Source of the DNA: Streptomyces albicerus
Lineage (GTDB): Bacteria; Actinomycetota; Actinomycetes; Streptomycetales; Streptomycetaceae
Direction of reading: 5' to 3'
DNA length: 64,000 bases
Assembly (NCBI RefSeq): GCF_008905045.1
Contig: NZ_VWMY01000016.1
Location: 1-64,000, forward strand
This document shows positions 34,438-42,621 of the stretch, piece after piece. The notes under the pieces were generated by a model. It made no database searches. It saw only the letters and a program-made list of their open reading frames with translations, and was not told where the DNA came from. The stretch's first letter is position 1; each line of letters begins with the position of its first letter. A program made the translations under genes and the position numbers.

Positions 34438-35463
34438 ATGGTTCACAAAGAGTCCCTTGCGTCGCTCGTCGACGAAGGACGCCGCAAGATCCAGGTGACC
34501 GACGAAGAACTCGACGAGGCCAAGCGCCGCCGTCGACTCCTCGCCACGTCCGCCCGCCGGGCTTTCCCGGGCTCGACCTCCTACTTCAACGGCAGCGTCG
34601 CGCACGGCGACGCCAACACCCCTCTGACCGACGTCGATCTGGGCGTGGTCCTCGCCGAGGAGGACGCCGAGCCGTACGGACCGGGCAAGAAGAGCGCCCT
34701 GGCCCTCATGGAAACGGTGCGGGACGTGATCCACGACGATCTTGACGAGGAATTCCCTGCGCTCACGATCGAGGTGATCGGCCGTCGCCGTGCCGTCCTG
34801 GTGCGTTTCGGAGAGCCGGTCACGGACGGACAGCCCGACTTCACCGCGGACGTCATGACCGCGATCCCCCACCCGTCGGGCCGCGGGCTGTACATCCCGA
34901 ACACGAAGACCGCGGACCAATGGGACCGCGCTGACCCGATCACCCACACGAAGATGGTGCTGAAGGCCATCAAGGACACGAAGGTGGTCTTCGCACGTAC
35001 GGTCCGGCTGCTGAAGCACTGGAACGGGACCCACAGCAAGCCCATGTGCTCGTGGAACATCAAGGCCCTCGCTCTCGGATGCCTCGATGAGCCGATGCCG
35101 CTGATCGACGCGCTCCAGGTCTTCTTCACCTACGCGGCCGCCGAGATCGACAAGGGACCGACACCGGACCCGGCCGGCGTGGCGGGGCCAATCCCTCTGA
35201 ACATGCCGCGCCACGAGGTCCACAAGCGGCTGTGCACTGCACGCGACTACGTCGATCTGGCGATCGAACACGAGGCAGCCGGGCGCCCGCTCAGCGCCCA
35301 GCACGCCCTCCACCAGGTCCTCCCCGAGCTCGTCCCGGACGCGGACGCCACGCAGGAGGAGGCCGACCGACTGGCATCGACCGTCCGCTCGGGCGGCACG
35401 GCCGCCACCGGCCTCGGGCTCGCCGTCGGACTCGTCACGCCCACCCGGGCCTGGGGAATCTGA
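34438..35463 (+). CDS. CBASS CD-NTase (cyclic oligonucleotide synthase)
   Basis: 341 residues with a nucleotidyltransferase fold. GS is at 52-53 in SYFNGSVAHGD, the metal-binding pair D65/D67 is in PLTDVDLGVVL, and a third acidic residue lies in DFTADVMTAIP (D138 likely). The C-terminal half is helical (RLLKHWNGTHSKPMCSWNIK), as in the OAS-like fold. Such enzymes make cyclic di- or trinucleotides on phage infection. ATG 34438 has a clear ribosome site, and an upstream in-frame ATG is less likely. The next two genes encode an E2-like protein and a membrane protein, giving a complete CBASS operon. The nucleotide product cannot be predicted. Confidence 0.9.
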   Translation: MVHKESLASLVDEGRRKIQVTDEELDEAKRRRRLLATSARRAFPGSTSYFNGSVAHGDANTPLTDVDLGVVLAEEDAEPYGPGKKSALALMETVRDVIHDDLDEEFPALTIEVIGRRRAVLVRFGEPVTDGQPDFTADVMTAIPHPSGRGLYIPNTKTADQWDRADPITHTKMVLKAIKDTKVVFARTVRLLKHWNGTHSKPMCSWNIKALALGCLDEPMPLIDALQVFFTYAAAEIDKGPTPDPAGVAGPIPLNMPRHEVHKRLCTARDYVDLAIEHEAAGRPLSAQHALHQVLPELVPDADATQEEADRLASTVRSGGTAATGLGLAVGLVTPTRAWGI

Positions 35464-35466
35464 GCC

Positions 35467-36000
35467 ATGCCCGTCTGGTACGGGGCCCAGCCTGCCTGGT
35501 GGGCCCCGCTCGAACGCGACGCCCGGCGGCGCTTCGGCTCCGCCCTCCGGCACACATACCGTCGCGACTCACTGACGTATGAACTCACCGGACTCGACGT
35601 CATCGGTGAACCCGACCCGATCGACGTCAACATCAGCTTCTACAAGGAACCGCCCTACCTGACGTACGGCCTCAAGCCCCAGGACTTCCCGCGCGTCCAC
35701 GCCAAGCCGAGGGCTCCCTCGAAGCATCGCTACTCGGAGGACGACGCCCTCTGCCTCTGGCACCCGCTCGATCCAGAAGAGCGAAGGTGGACGAGTTCGA
35801 AGGGACTCCTGGACCTCATCGAGATAGTCCGCACACACTTGTTCCTCGAACACTACTGGCGGCTCACCGGCGGTGAGCACGGCGGCCAGTGGCTGGTGGA
35901 GGATGCCCCACACGGCATGCCGGGGAGTGGTGCGTGGAGGTCATCGCGGCGACAGCGACAACAGGTGGCGGGTGGACGTGGGCCCAGACCACCGCGCTGA
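35467..36000 (+). CDS. E2-like ubiquitin-conjugating fold protein (short type II CBASS)
   Basis: 177 residues. It shows the prokaryotic E2 pattern: a strand pair (YELTGLDVIGEP, VNISFYKEPPYLTYGLKP), the histidine in KHRYSEDD and the probable catalytic cysteine C96 in DDALCLWHP, then the helix LLDLIEIVRTHLFLEHYWRL. In CBASS, Cap2-type E1-E2 proteins, or E2 alone in short type II operons, act on the C-terminus of the cyclase to prime it. There is no E1 or JAB gene here. The start lies four bases after the cyclase stop, so translation is coupled. Its last 67 bases overlap the next gene. Confidence 0.8.
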   Translation: MPVWYGAQPAWWAPLERDARRRFGSALRHTYRRDSLTYELTGLDVIGEPDPIDVNISFYKEPPYLTYGLKPQDFPRVHAKPRAPSKHRYSEDDALCLWHPLDPEERRWTSSKGLLDLIEIVRTHLFLEHYWRLTGGEHGGQWLVEDAPHGMPGSGAWRSSRRQRQQVAGGRGPRPPR

Positions 36001-36440
36001 TCGTCCCTTTCATCGCTGTGTTCGGCGCGTTCTTGACCTACGCCCTCAACCAGCGGGCGGTGCGACGAGAGCGCCGGGCCAAGACCTTCGCGGAAGCCCT
36101 GACGGCGGTCGAGGAGTACCTGGAGATGCCATACCGCATACGGCGCCGCCCCGAGTCCTCGGCCTCCGTCCGGCAGCAGCTCACGGACGAGGTGAGCGGC
36201 CTTCTGGCGCGCATGGCGTTCCACCAGGCGTGGCTCCAGATCGAAGCGTCGTCCGTGGCGGGACCGTACGCGGCCCTCGTCGCCACGGCCCGTGCGGAAG
36301 CTGGCACACAGATGAGTCTCGCCTGGCAGCAGCAGCCCCTCACGTCCGACGACAGCATGAACCTCGGCTCCGCCTACCCCCGCGACCGGTCAAACGCAGC
36401 CCGAGCCGCCTGCATCGAAGTGATGCGCCGTCACCTCTGA
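35934..36440 (+). CDS. Single-pass membrane protein, probable CBASS effector
   Basis: 168 residues from GTG 35934, preceded by ggggag; a longer in-frame ATG at 35889 exists. One hydrophobic helix lies at about 16-37 (TALIVPFIAVFGAFLTYAL), followed at once by a strongly basic segment (RAVRRERRAK), so the N-terminus is outside and the ~125-residue helical remainder is cytoplasmic. Its position as the last gene of the CBASS operon fits a membrane-disrupting effector triggered by the cyclic nucleotide. It lacks the usual 2TM or SAVED pattern, so the effector family is not recognised. Confidence 0.7.
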   Translation: MEVIAATATTGGGWTWAQTTALIVPFIAVFGAFLTYALNQRAVRRERRAKTFAEALTAVEEYLEMPYRIRRRPESSASVRQQLTDEVSGLLARMAFHQAWLQIEASSVAGPYAALVATARAEAGTQMSLAWQQQPLTSDDSMNLGSAYPRDRSNAARAACIEVMRRHL

Positions 36441-36505
36441 CGACGGAACCACCCGTGGTACCCCTCTTGCGGGTCTCCCGGAGGGGCGGGGGCACCGCAC
36501 GGCGC

Positions 36506-39500
36506 TCAGACGTCGGCTTGTCGGTGCGGTCGTGGAATGGTGATCACCATGGGGCGAAGGTGAATCGCCTCTGCCTGGGCGAGGCGCAGCGCTTGGGCCT
36601 GCAGATCGGAAAGCAGGGTGTCGCGCTCCAGCTTCTTCGCCTGTGTCTTGCGGCTGTCCTTCTCGGCGTCCCAGAGCTCGACTGGGTACCAGCCGACGAG
36701 GTAGATACCTACGTCCGTCATTGCCTCGGGAAGGTACCTACCCGCCAGCTGCTCTGCCTGGGAGGTGGCAAGATCCGGGTTCCAGGATCCCTTGACCTCG
36801 ATGACGAGTTTCACCGGCCCGCCGGGAGTGGGGCCGAGTTCGTCGCCGGGTGAGGGCAGGGCGTCGATGAGGATGTCGGTGCGATCACCTGCGCCGTATG
36901 CATCGGTGGGGTGGATCAGCACCTCCCGGTTCACCGCGACCCGGTGACCGCCCAGCCGCAAGGTCAGCTCATGGGCGAGGTAGGCGCACAGGGCTGCTTC
37001 AGGTTTGGGGCGCCAGGTCTCTGGGACGGACTCGGTGCCCGTGGTCGAAGTGGACTTCGTCCGAGAGCGTCTGCCGGGCGTGCGGTCCCACAGCAGCTCA
37101 CCGTGTGAGGGAATCTCGTTGCCCATTTGGTCTAGGACCTCGTACACGGCATCGAGGAGGTCCGTACTTGTACGGATCACGCGCCGGGCGGGGTCCTGCA
37201 GGACTCGTATGACGTCTTCCAGCCGCACCTGGCTCCAGGTCGCGGCGGCGTGTTGCTTCGTTCCCGCGACGAAGGCCGCGGCGATGGAGAGCCGCTCGGG
37301 ATACCGGTCCGACAGGTGTCGCAGCTGCCGGACGGCCTCCACGGTGGCCCGTCGGCTCAGTTCGCGAGGCAGTCCGTCTCTCCACTCCTGCGCCTCCTGC
37401 GACGCGCTCACTCTATGCACACCGAGACGCGATTCGTCCTCCTCGGGGGCATACAAGTCACTGAGCCACAGGTACAGCTCCACAACCTCGGCCTCATTGA
37501 GGGAGCCCTGGATCTGCTTGCAGATCTCAGTGCGGGCACACGCTTCGGCCAGGCGACGGCCAAGATCCGCGTCGGTCGCCGTGAACGCTTTTACACGGGG
37601 CCAGTTCGCCTCGGCATCCGTCGTCAGTAGGGTGTGGGCGGCCAGCACGGCGACCTGCACGGCACCGGGGGTTTCCGGATGCTTGTGGAGCGCGGCGTCG
37701 ATGATGCCGCTCGCGGTCGTGCTTCCCGCAGCCAGGAGGGCGCCCAGCAGACTGTGCCAGGTGCGCAGTGCGGCGTCCTGTGCCGCATCGCCAGCAGGCA
37801 GGATCAGGGGTTCGCCCTGGCTTGCCGGGCCGCCCTGTTCTTCCCCGATATCTGCTCTCGGCCCGGCTTCTAGACAGGTCTTGAGCTCGAGGACGAGGTC
37901 CTCCATGGCTGAGCGCAGCTCCGTGGCCCAGCGCGGGTCGACGGCGTCGAGCTCAATGGGCTGCCGAGATTGTGCGAGTGCCGCTGGCACCAGCTCGGTG
38001 ATGCGGCGGGCGAGGGATTTGGGTGCGTGGACGGCGGACAGGCGCAGCAGATCGCGACGAGCAGCTTCCGTGTAGCTGGTCGACGTGCCCACGAACTCGG
38101 TGAGAATTGCGGCAGTCCACGAGCTCCACGCCGACTTCGGCAGTTCGGCCAGCCGGTCGTCGCGGTGCAGTTCTATCAGGAGGGCGTACCCAGTCCAGGA
38201 GCGCTTGTCGTGGTGCGACTGCACGAGCCACGAGTCTGCCTGGTCGTGTTCCGTGGTGAGGTAGCGCAGTGCGAGTTCAGGCAGGTCCGACAGATCATCG
38301 GCAAGGACAGCGGCTCCCGGCCAGGTCCGCATGGCATCGGAGGAACTCTCCAGCTGGCCCGTTTGCGTATCGACACGCAGGCGCCACAGGAACTGCCACA
38401 GGCTGTGGTTGTCACCGCCTCTGGCCTGGGCGAGGAGCCGGGCCTGCTCGGCGATGAACTCCCCTGCCTCCGGCCAGAGGCTGCTCTCCGCACGATGATT
38501 CCGGCGCAGCGCCGTCGCCAGGGGGCTGTCGACTTCTATCGCATCGTAGAAGGAACTCAGATGCGGCCAGGCCGGGTGCTCCTCGTCGTAGGCCAGCTCG
38601 AATGCCTCGTCATCGTCGCGCGGAAACAGCTGGGCGGCCAGCTCGCCGTACGCGGCGACGAGTTGCTCGCTTCCAGACGCCGCTGCCAGATTCGTCTGCC
38701 TCAGTGCCCATGTGAAGTCCGCTCCGTCCACCAGTTGGTGACGCATGAGTGGTTGGGGTGCCGAGGCAGTGTTCCGTCGCAGCGACGCGGGGAGTTCCCA
38801 GTCGTACGCGATGAACCAGGCCGCTTCACGTGGATCAACCGCCGCGTGGACGGCCTCAGTTACAAGTGCCTCGGTCAAGAGCCTACGCAGTGACTGTGTA
38901 CTGGGGGGCTCTTCTCCGCGCTCGTTGGGCTGCAAGCAGTCGGGGAGGTGCATCTTCTTGTGGTCGCGAAGGAGGTGCAAGACGATCTTCGACATGGGGC
39001 CAAGGTGTTGTGCCGGCTCTCGGCTGCGAAGGACGCGGTCCATCAGAGAGTCGATCAACGACGTCTCAATGCGATGGGAGGCGAAGACGAAGTCGGTGGC
39101 TGAGGGCTCGGGTTGCAGGACGGCCTTCTGCGCCCAGTCCAAAACGGCTGGCAATTGGGCGTCCGGGCAATCGCTGGGCATGGTCCTGAAGAAGTGGGCG
39201 TTCATGCCGTATGTGTGCGGGGACGGAGGGCGTAGTGCAGCCAGCATGGTCACCGCATCCAGGTGGTTCGGCCACAACAGGGTGAGTACGGTGCCCCGGA
39301 GGTCGTGGTCAGGGTCCGTCTTCTCCGCATAGGACGACTCGGCCAGCGAGGCGAGAACTCGCGAGAGGACGGGCGCTGCGCGGTCGGCATCGCAGTCGAA
39401 GGCAGCGCGCGCAGCCAATCGGCGCTCCGCCTGGTGCCAGGCGTCGTCCTCAACCAGTCGCAGAAGCGCCTCCGCCAGCCTGGGGTGAGCCGAGCCGGCG

Positions 39501-41041
39501 TCCTGCGCCAGTCGGACAGCCACGCGGATGCGCGCTCTGATCTGCCAGTCGGCGGCTTGATCGCTTGAGACTGCTTCCAACGCATCGGCGAGTTGGTCCG
39601 CCAGCAGCGGATGGCGCAGATCCCAACGGGACAGCTCCCAGCGCGTGTCGCCGAGTTCGACCTGAGACGCACGTTCCAGGAGCCTCGCCACGGTCAACCG
39701 ACGCGCCTCATCGGAGCGCACCAGCGCGCTGTGCACGGCAAGGCTCTCGGGATCGGCATCAGCGAGCCAATCGGTGGCCGTGGGGTTCAGCGCTACCAGC
39801 CAGGCGGCGGTCTCCCGCAGCGGAGAAGGGATGCTCGCGGTACCTCCGACCGGTGCGCCGACCAGGAAGAGATTCTCGAGCTGCGGCTGTGTGGTTCCGC
39901 GCTCAGTGAGATACCGGGCAGCAAGGTATGCGGCCACAGACGAGTGCCGGAACGCCACCCTGTTGTCGTCCGGCGTGGTGAACAGAGCCGTCGCCAGCGT
40001 CTCCTCCAACACTTGGGGCGTGACCTCGTAGGAGCCCGCGGCGGTTCGCTCCTTACCGCCGGCCAGTGCGCCACCCGGCAGGTCGAATTCTCCAGCGGTG
40101 AACGCAGCGCCTCGCCACACGGTGCGACGACCGGACAGCAACATCCAGGCGGCGACTCGTCCCGCCGCCTGCAGGCGCTGCGGAGCGGTGGTGATCACGG
40201 CCCTGCTGAGGCGATGAGGATCAGGGTCCTCCGCGAGCCACCCCACGCCACGGGCGAAGAGAACCTCCGGTGTACCGTGCAGCCGCCCGTCGGCTCGATA
40301 GGTCAGGACCAACAATTCCAAGGTCAACGGGACACCGGCCAGCACCGAGGCGCCTGCTGCCTCTGCCGCCGACACCAGCTCCTTGCCAGCCACCTTGGCG
40401 CTGTCCGCGAGCGCCACGGCCTCATCCCGGCTCAGCGGAGCCAGGTCGACACACCAGCACGCCCCAAAGGCGTCAGAGAGTACGGGCGTCATCGCGGCTG
40501 GATAGTCGGCAGTCCGGCAGGCCATGAGAAACCGGACCTGGGTCGTGTCCCGGTTGCGCAGCGACTTGTTCAACCGTCTTGAAAGGTACGGACGCAGCGG
40601 ACTCTCGTCGGTCTGGTCCAGAACCACTGTCAGCACGCCGGCATCCCCAGCAGCCTCTCCGGCCGTCGGCAGCGCGTCGAGATGTCGGCCCAGCTCGTCC
40701 TGGTAGGAAACCTCAGTCAGGTCCGCGCCCGATACCCACAAGCAGGCGTCGGTGTCACCTGCCCACGAGTCGACGACGCGGGGCAGCCCGTCGGTGAGGT
40801 CCTCCAGCACCGAGGTCTTACCGGCACCCGGCTCGCCCAGTACGACCGTCGCCCCAGCAGCAGCCACGACAGAGGGCAGCGCCAGTGCTCCTTCGCGCAG
40901 TCCCGCACCTTCCGTGACCACCTCCTCGTCGCCTGAGCGAAACGCCTCGGTGGCCAAGGGAATCAGGTCCTCAGCAGTGGCACTCTCGCCGCGGACCCGG
41001 CACACACGAGGTACATGAAAACCAAATACGTCACCCGCCAT
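36506..41041 (-). CDS. NACHT/STAND-like ATPase with C-terminal PD-(D/E)XK nuclease
   Basis: 1511 residues in one open frame. The ATPase is at the N-terminus: Walker A GEPGAGKT (69-76), Walker B-like LTVVLDQTDES (137-147) and a NACHT-type sensor RFLMACRTADYP (170-181), then a helical lid region. Residues about 450-1300 are Ala/Leu/Trp-rich helices resembling a TPR/HEAT-like superhelix. Near the C-terminus, AYGAGDRTDILID (about 1388) and LVIEVKGSWN (about 1415), preceded by the helix ALCAYLAHELTLRL, give a D-(x)n-E-x-K nuclease site. In known Avs and bNACHT proteins the effector is normally N-terminal, so this order is unusual. It is convergent with the CBASS operon. The likely role is phage sensing with DNA degradation, by inference. 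Confidence 0.82.
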   Translation of the reverse strand: MAGDVFGFHVPRVCRVRGESATAEDLIPLATEAFRSGDEEVVTEGAGLREGALALPSVVAAAGATVVLGEPGAGKTSVLEDLTDGLPRVVDSWAGDTDACLWVSGADLTEVSYQDELGRHLDALPTAGEAAGDAGVLTVVLDQTDESPLRPYLSRRLNKSLRNRDTTQVRFLMACRTADYPAAMTPVLSDAFGACWCVDLAPLSRDEAVALADSAKVAGKELVSAAEAAGASVLAGVPLTLELLVLTYRADGRLHGTPEVLFARGVGWLAEDPDPHRLSRAVITTAPQRLQAAGRVAAWMLLSGRRTVWRGAAFTAGEFDLPGGALAGGKERTAAGSYEVTPQVLEETLATALFTTPDDNRVAFRHSSVAAYLAARYLTERGTTQPQLENLFLVGAPVGGTASIPSPLRETAAWLVALNPTATDWLADADPESLAVHSALVRSDEARRLTVARLLERASQVELGDTRWELSRWDLRHPLLADQLADALEAVSSDQAADWQIRARIRVAVRLAQDAGSAHPRLAEALLRLVEDDAWHQAERRLAARAAFDCDADRAAPVLSRVLASLAESSYAEKTDPDHDLRGTVLTLLWPNHLDAVTMLAALRPPSPHTYGMNAHFFRTMPSDCPDAQLPAVLDWAQKAVLQPEPSATDFVFASHRIETSLIDSLMDRVLRSREPAQHLGPMSKIVLHLLRDHKKMHLPDCLQPNERGEEPPSTQSLRRLLTEALVTEAVHAAVDPREAAWFIAYDWELPASLRRNTASAPQPLMRHQLVDGADFTWALRQTNLAAASGSEQLVAAYGELAAQLFPRDDDEAFELAYDEEHPAWPHLSSFYDAIEVDSPLATALRRNHRAESSLWPEAGEFIAEQARLLAQARGGDNHSLWQFLWRLRVDTQTGQLESSSDAMRTWPGAAVLADDLSDLPELALRYLTTEHDQADSWLVQSHHDKRSWTGYALLIELHRDDRLAELPKSAWSSWTAAILTEFVGTSTSYTEAARRDLLRLSAVHAPKSLARRITELVPAALAQSRQPIELDAVDPRWATELRSAMEDLVLELKTCLEAGPRADIGEEQGGPASQGEPLILPAGDAAQDAALRTWHSLLGALLAAGSTTASGIIDAALHKHPETPGAVQVAVLAAHTLLTTDAEANWPRVKAFTATDADLGRRLAEACARTEICKQIQGSLNEAEVVELYLWLSDLYAPEEDESRLGVHRVSASQEAQEWRDGLPRELSRRATVEAVRQLRHLSDRYPERLSIAAAFVAGTKQHAAATWSQVRLEDVIRVLQDPARRVIRTSTDLLDAVYEVLDQMGNEIPSHGELLWDRTPGRRSRTKSTSTTGTESVPETWRPKPEAALCAYLAHELTLRLGGHRVAVNREVLIHPTDAYGAGDRTDILIDALPSPGDELGPTPGGPVKLVIEVKGSWNPDLATSQAEQLAGRYLPEAMTDVGIYLVGWYPVELWDAEKDSRKTQAKKLERDTLLSDLQAQALRLAQAEAIHLRPMVITIPRPHRQADV

Positions 41042-41162
41042 GTCGCAATCCTCTCAGCGCCCACTGACAACAGACGCCCCGATCAGCCGGTGCCCTGCTG
41101 CGGTGGGAAATCGTCAAAGTGCATCGACCATCGTTGGGGAGATCACCCCCCTGTGACGCTGG

Positions 41163-41576
41163 CTAGGCCAGGCCGGGCTCACGCCTGTGCACCACCCCAT
41201 GGATGATCATGATGGTGCGGCGGGACCATGCGGTGTGGCAGCTGTCGCACACCGTCTTGATCCATCCTCCCGGTTTGTCCCCACGTCCTCGGCGACGTCC
41301 CGGGGTTCCACAGAACTCACAAGTAGTCGCGGATTGGGCCTCCGCCGCGGCGAGCAGGACCTGCGTGTCGAGGCGCGAGGAGACGGAGTCGCTTGCGAGA
41401 TAGACCCGAACTGTGCCGAACTTCTCCTTCAGATCGTCCACCCGATAGCCCGGTTCCAGGATGAGAAGTTGCTCGTGCAGACGTAGGAGCAGCGCATGCC
41501 AGCCCGGCCCGACCGCATGGAGCCGATCCGGCATCTGGGACAAGGGAGAGCTGCAACCAGTCTGGGGATCGTTCAC
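41163..41576 (-). CDS. Small zinc-ribbon hypothetical protein
   Basis: 137 residues from GTG 41576. The N-terminal half (LHAVGPGWHALLLRLHEQLL then YRVDDLKEKFGTVRVYL) and the two cysteine pairs CEFCG and CDSCH define a small family I recall from actinobacterial accessory regions. One zinc ribbon is likely. No function is known. It lies 121 bp upstream of the ATPase-nuclease gene on the same strand and could be its partner, or simply the outermost cargo gene before the transposon right end. Confidence 0.7.
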   Translation of the reverse strand: MNDPQTGCSSPLSQMPDRLHAVGPGWHALLLRLHEQLLILEPGYRVDDLKEKFGTVRVYLASDSVSSRLDTQVLLAAAEAQSATTCEFCGTPGRRRGRGDKPGGWIKTVCDSCHTAWSRRTIMIIHGVVHRREPGLA

Positions 41577-41708
41577 GGCCCCATATTGCTCCCTTGCCAG
41601 CGCCGGGCCTGCCGACCGACAGAGACGTACGGCTCGTCCGGCCCAGCCGCCGCACGACTGTCAGCCCGGATACCCGGGATCCGTGTCTGAGAAGGAGGGC
41701 GTTCTCAC

Positions 41709-41810
41709 GGGACAAGATCGTGAGACGAAATCCTGGTGTCCCCGTATGAGACGGCGCAGGAAAGCCCAGGCCGTCGAGACGGAATGGGACATTCCGAATG
41801 CGGACCTACA
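41709..41810 (-). repeat. Transposon right end with putative TnsB sites
   Basis: Reading inward from 41810 the end begins TGTAGGTCCGCATTCG. Three gagacg motifs lie at 41723-41728, 41748-41753 and 41776-41781; the innermost is part of ggacaaga-tcg-tgagacgaa (41710-41729), matching the left-end copy at 17 of 20 bases. The spacer 41577-41708 contains no gene. Confidence 0.75.
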
Positions 41811-41815
41811 ACCCA

Positions 41816-42596
41816 GTTCAAGGCCCTGCCGAAGAAGGAACAGGCGAGCTTCCAGACCCCGTTCCACTATCCGCTCGAGGGCGCCCGCTTCTACATCCCC
41901 CGCAAGGGCTCGCCGCAGGTCTTCATGGTCGACACCCGCGTCACGGGCGAGGACATCGGCAAGAACCGCCGCCGGCTCCTCGTCTTCGAGCACGTGAAGG
42001 ACTACGAGAAGAAGACCGCCACGAGCGCCACTTGGAAGGCGGTGGCCGTCGGTGAGGCCGACGGCAGGCTGCCGGCCGTCGAGCGCGACGACGACGGCTT
42101 CGCCACGATCCTCAAGTCCTCGGACACCGTGGGCAGGACAAAGCTCGACGACCTGCGCGACCTGTCGAAGGACTTCTACGTCACGGGCGGCAAGAAGGCC
42201 GGCTCGACCTTCGTGAACACCGCGTCCGTGAAGGCCTGGAAGAAGGCGTACACGAACCGCGCCGCCTTCGACGACGGCTGCGTCGACGGACGCTACGAAC
42301 CCGGCTTCACCGCGGCCGAAACGGCCTACGGCCTGAAGACCGCCGACGGCGGCGCCCTGGCCCTCTACGACTTCGGGGTCGACTACCGCAACTGGCCGAA
42401 GGCCGAGGGCCCTCGCTGCTCCACCCAGCTGAACATCGACGACCTCCCCACGGTCACGGACATCTACCTGGACGGCAGGACCACCACCAGCGGCCTCACC
42501 CGCACGAATTCCCTGATCACCATGGCTGTGGTCCCTCCGTCAGGCACCGGCATCCGCGTCACCGGACACCACTCCCAGCTGATCAACGCCCAGTAG
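41816..42596 (+). pseudogene. Lipoprotein gene, 3' part
   Basis: The remaining 260 codons of the interrupted lipoprotein resume directly after the ACCCA copy at 41811-41815: the joined frame reads ATF, then TQFKALPKKEQASFQ. The domain is a soluble extracytoplasmic beta-rich fold (FHYPLEGARFYIPRKGSPQV to GIRVTGHHSQLINAQ) that I do not recognise. Without the signal peptide it cannot reach the membrane. Upstream in-frame ATG codons (41736, 41823) lie in the transposon end or just inside, so a cytoplasmic fragment might be made, but function is unlikely. Confidence 0.92.
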
Positions 42597-42621
42597 CCGG
42601 GATCACGTCAGGGGCGGTGCG

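Larger units (their letters stand above)
16464..41810 (+). mobile_element. Tn7-like transposon carrying a defence island (25.3 kb)
   Basis: The left end begins TGTAGGTTCCCATTCG and the right end, read inward, begins TGTAGGTCCGCATTCG. The first 24 bases match at 18 positions. Flanking both ends is the 5-bp duplication ACCCA (16459-16463 and 41811-41815), as expected for Tn7-type transposition. The two halves of one lipoprotein gene lie outside the ends. A TnsA-TnsB fusion, TnsC and TniQ/TnsD are encoded at the left end, reading inward. Cargo includes a Tn3 remnant, an FAD monooxygenase, an XRE/DUF6083/UvrD module, a CBASS operon with CapH/CapP-like genes, and an ATPase-nuclease. No cas genes are present. 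Confidence 0.95.

Noticed and set aside
16464-41810. CRISPR-associated transposon
   Set aside because: Despite TnsAB, TnsC and TniQ, no Cascade or Cas12k gene and no repeat array is present in the element; targeting is more likely through the large TniQ/TnsD.
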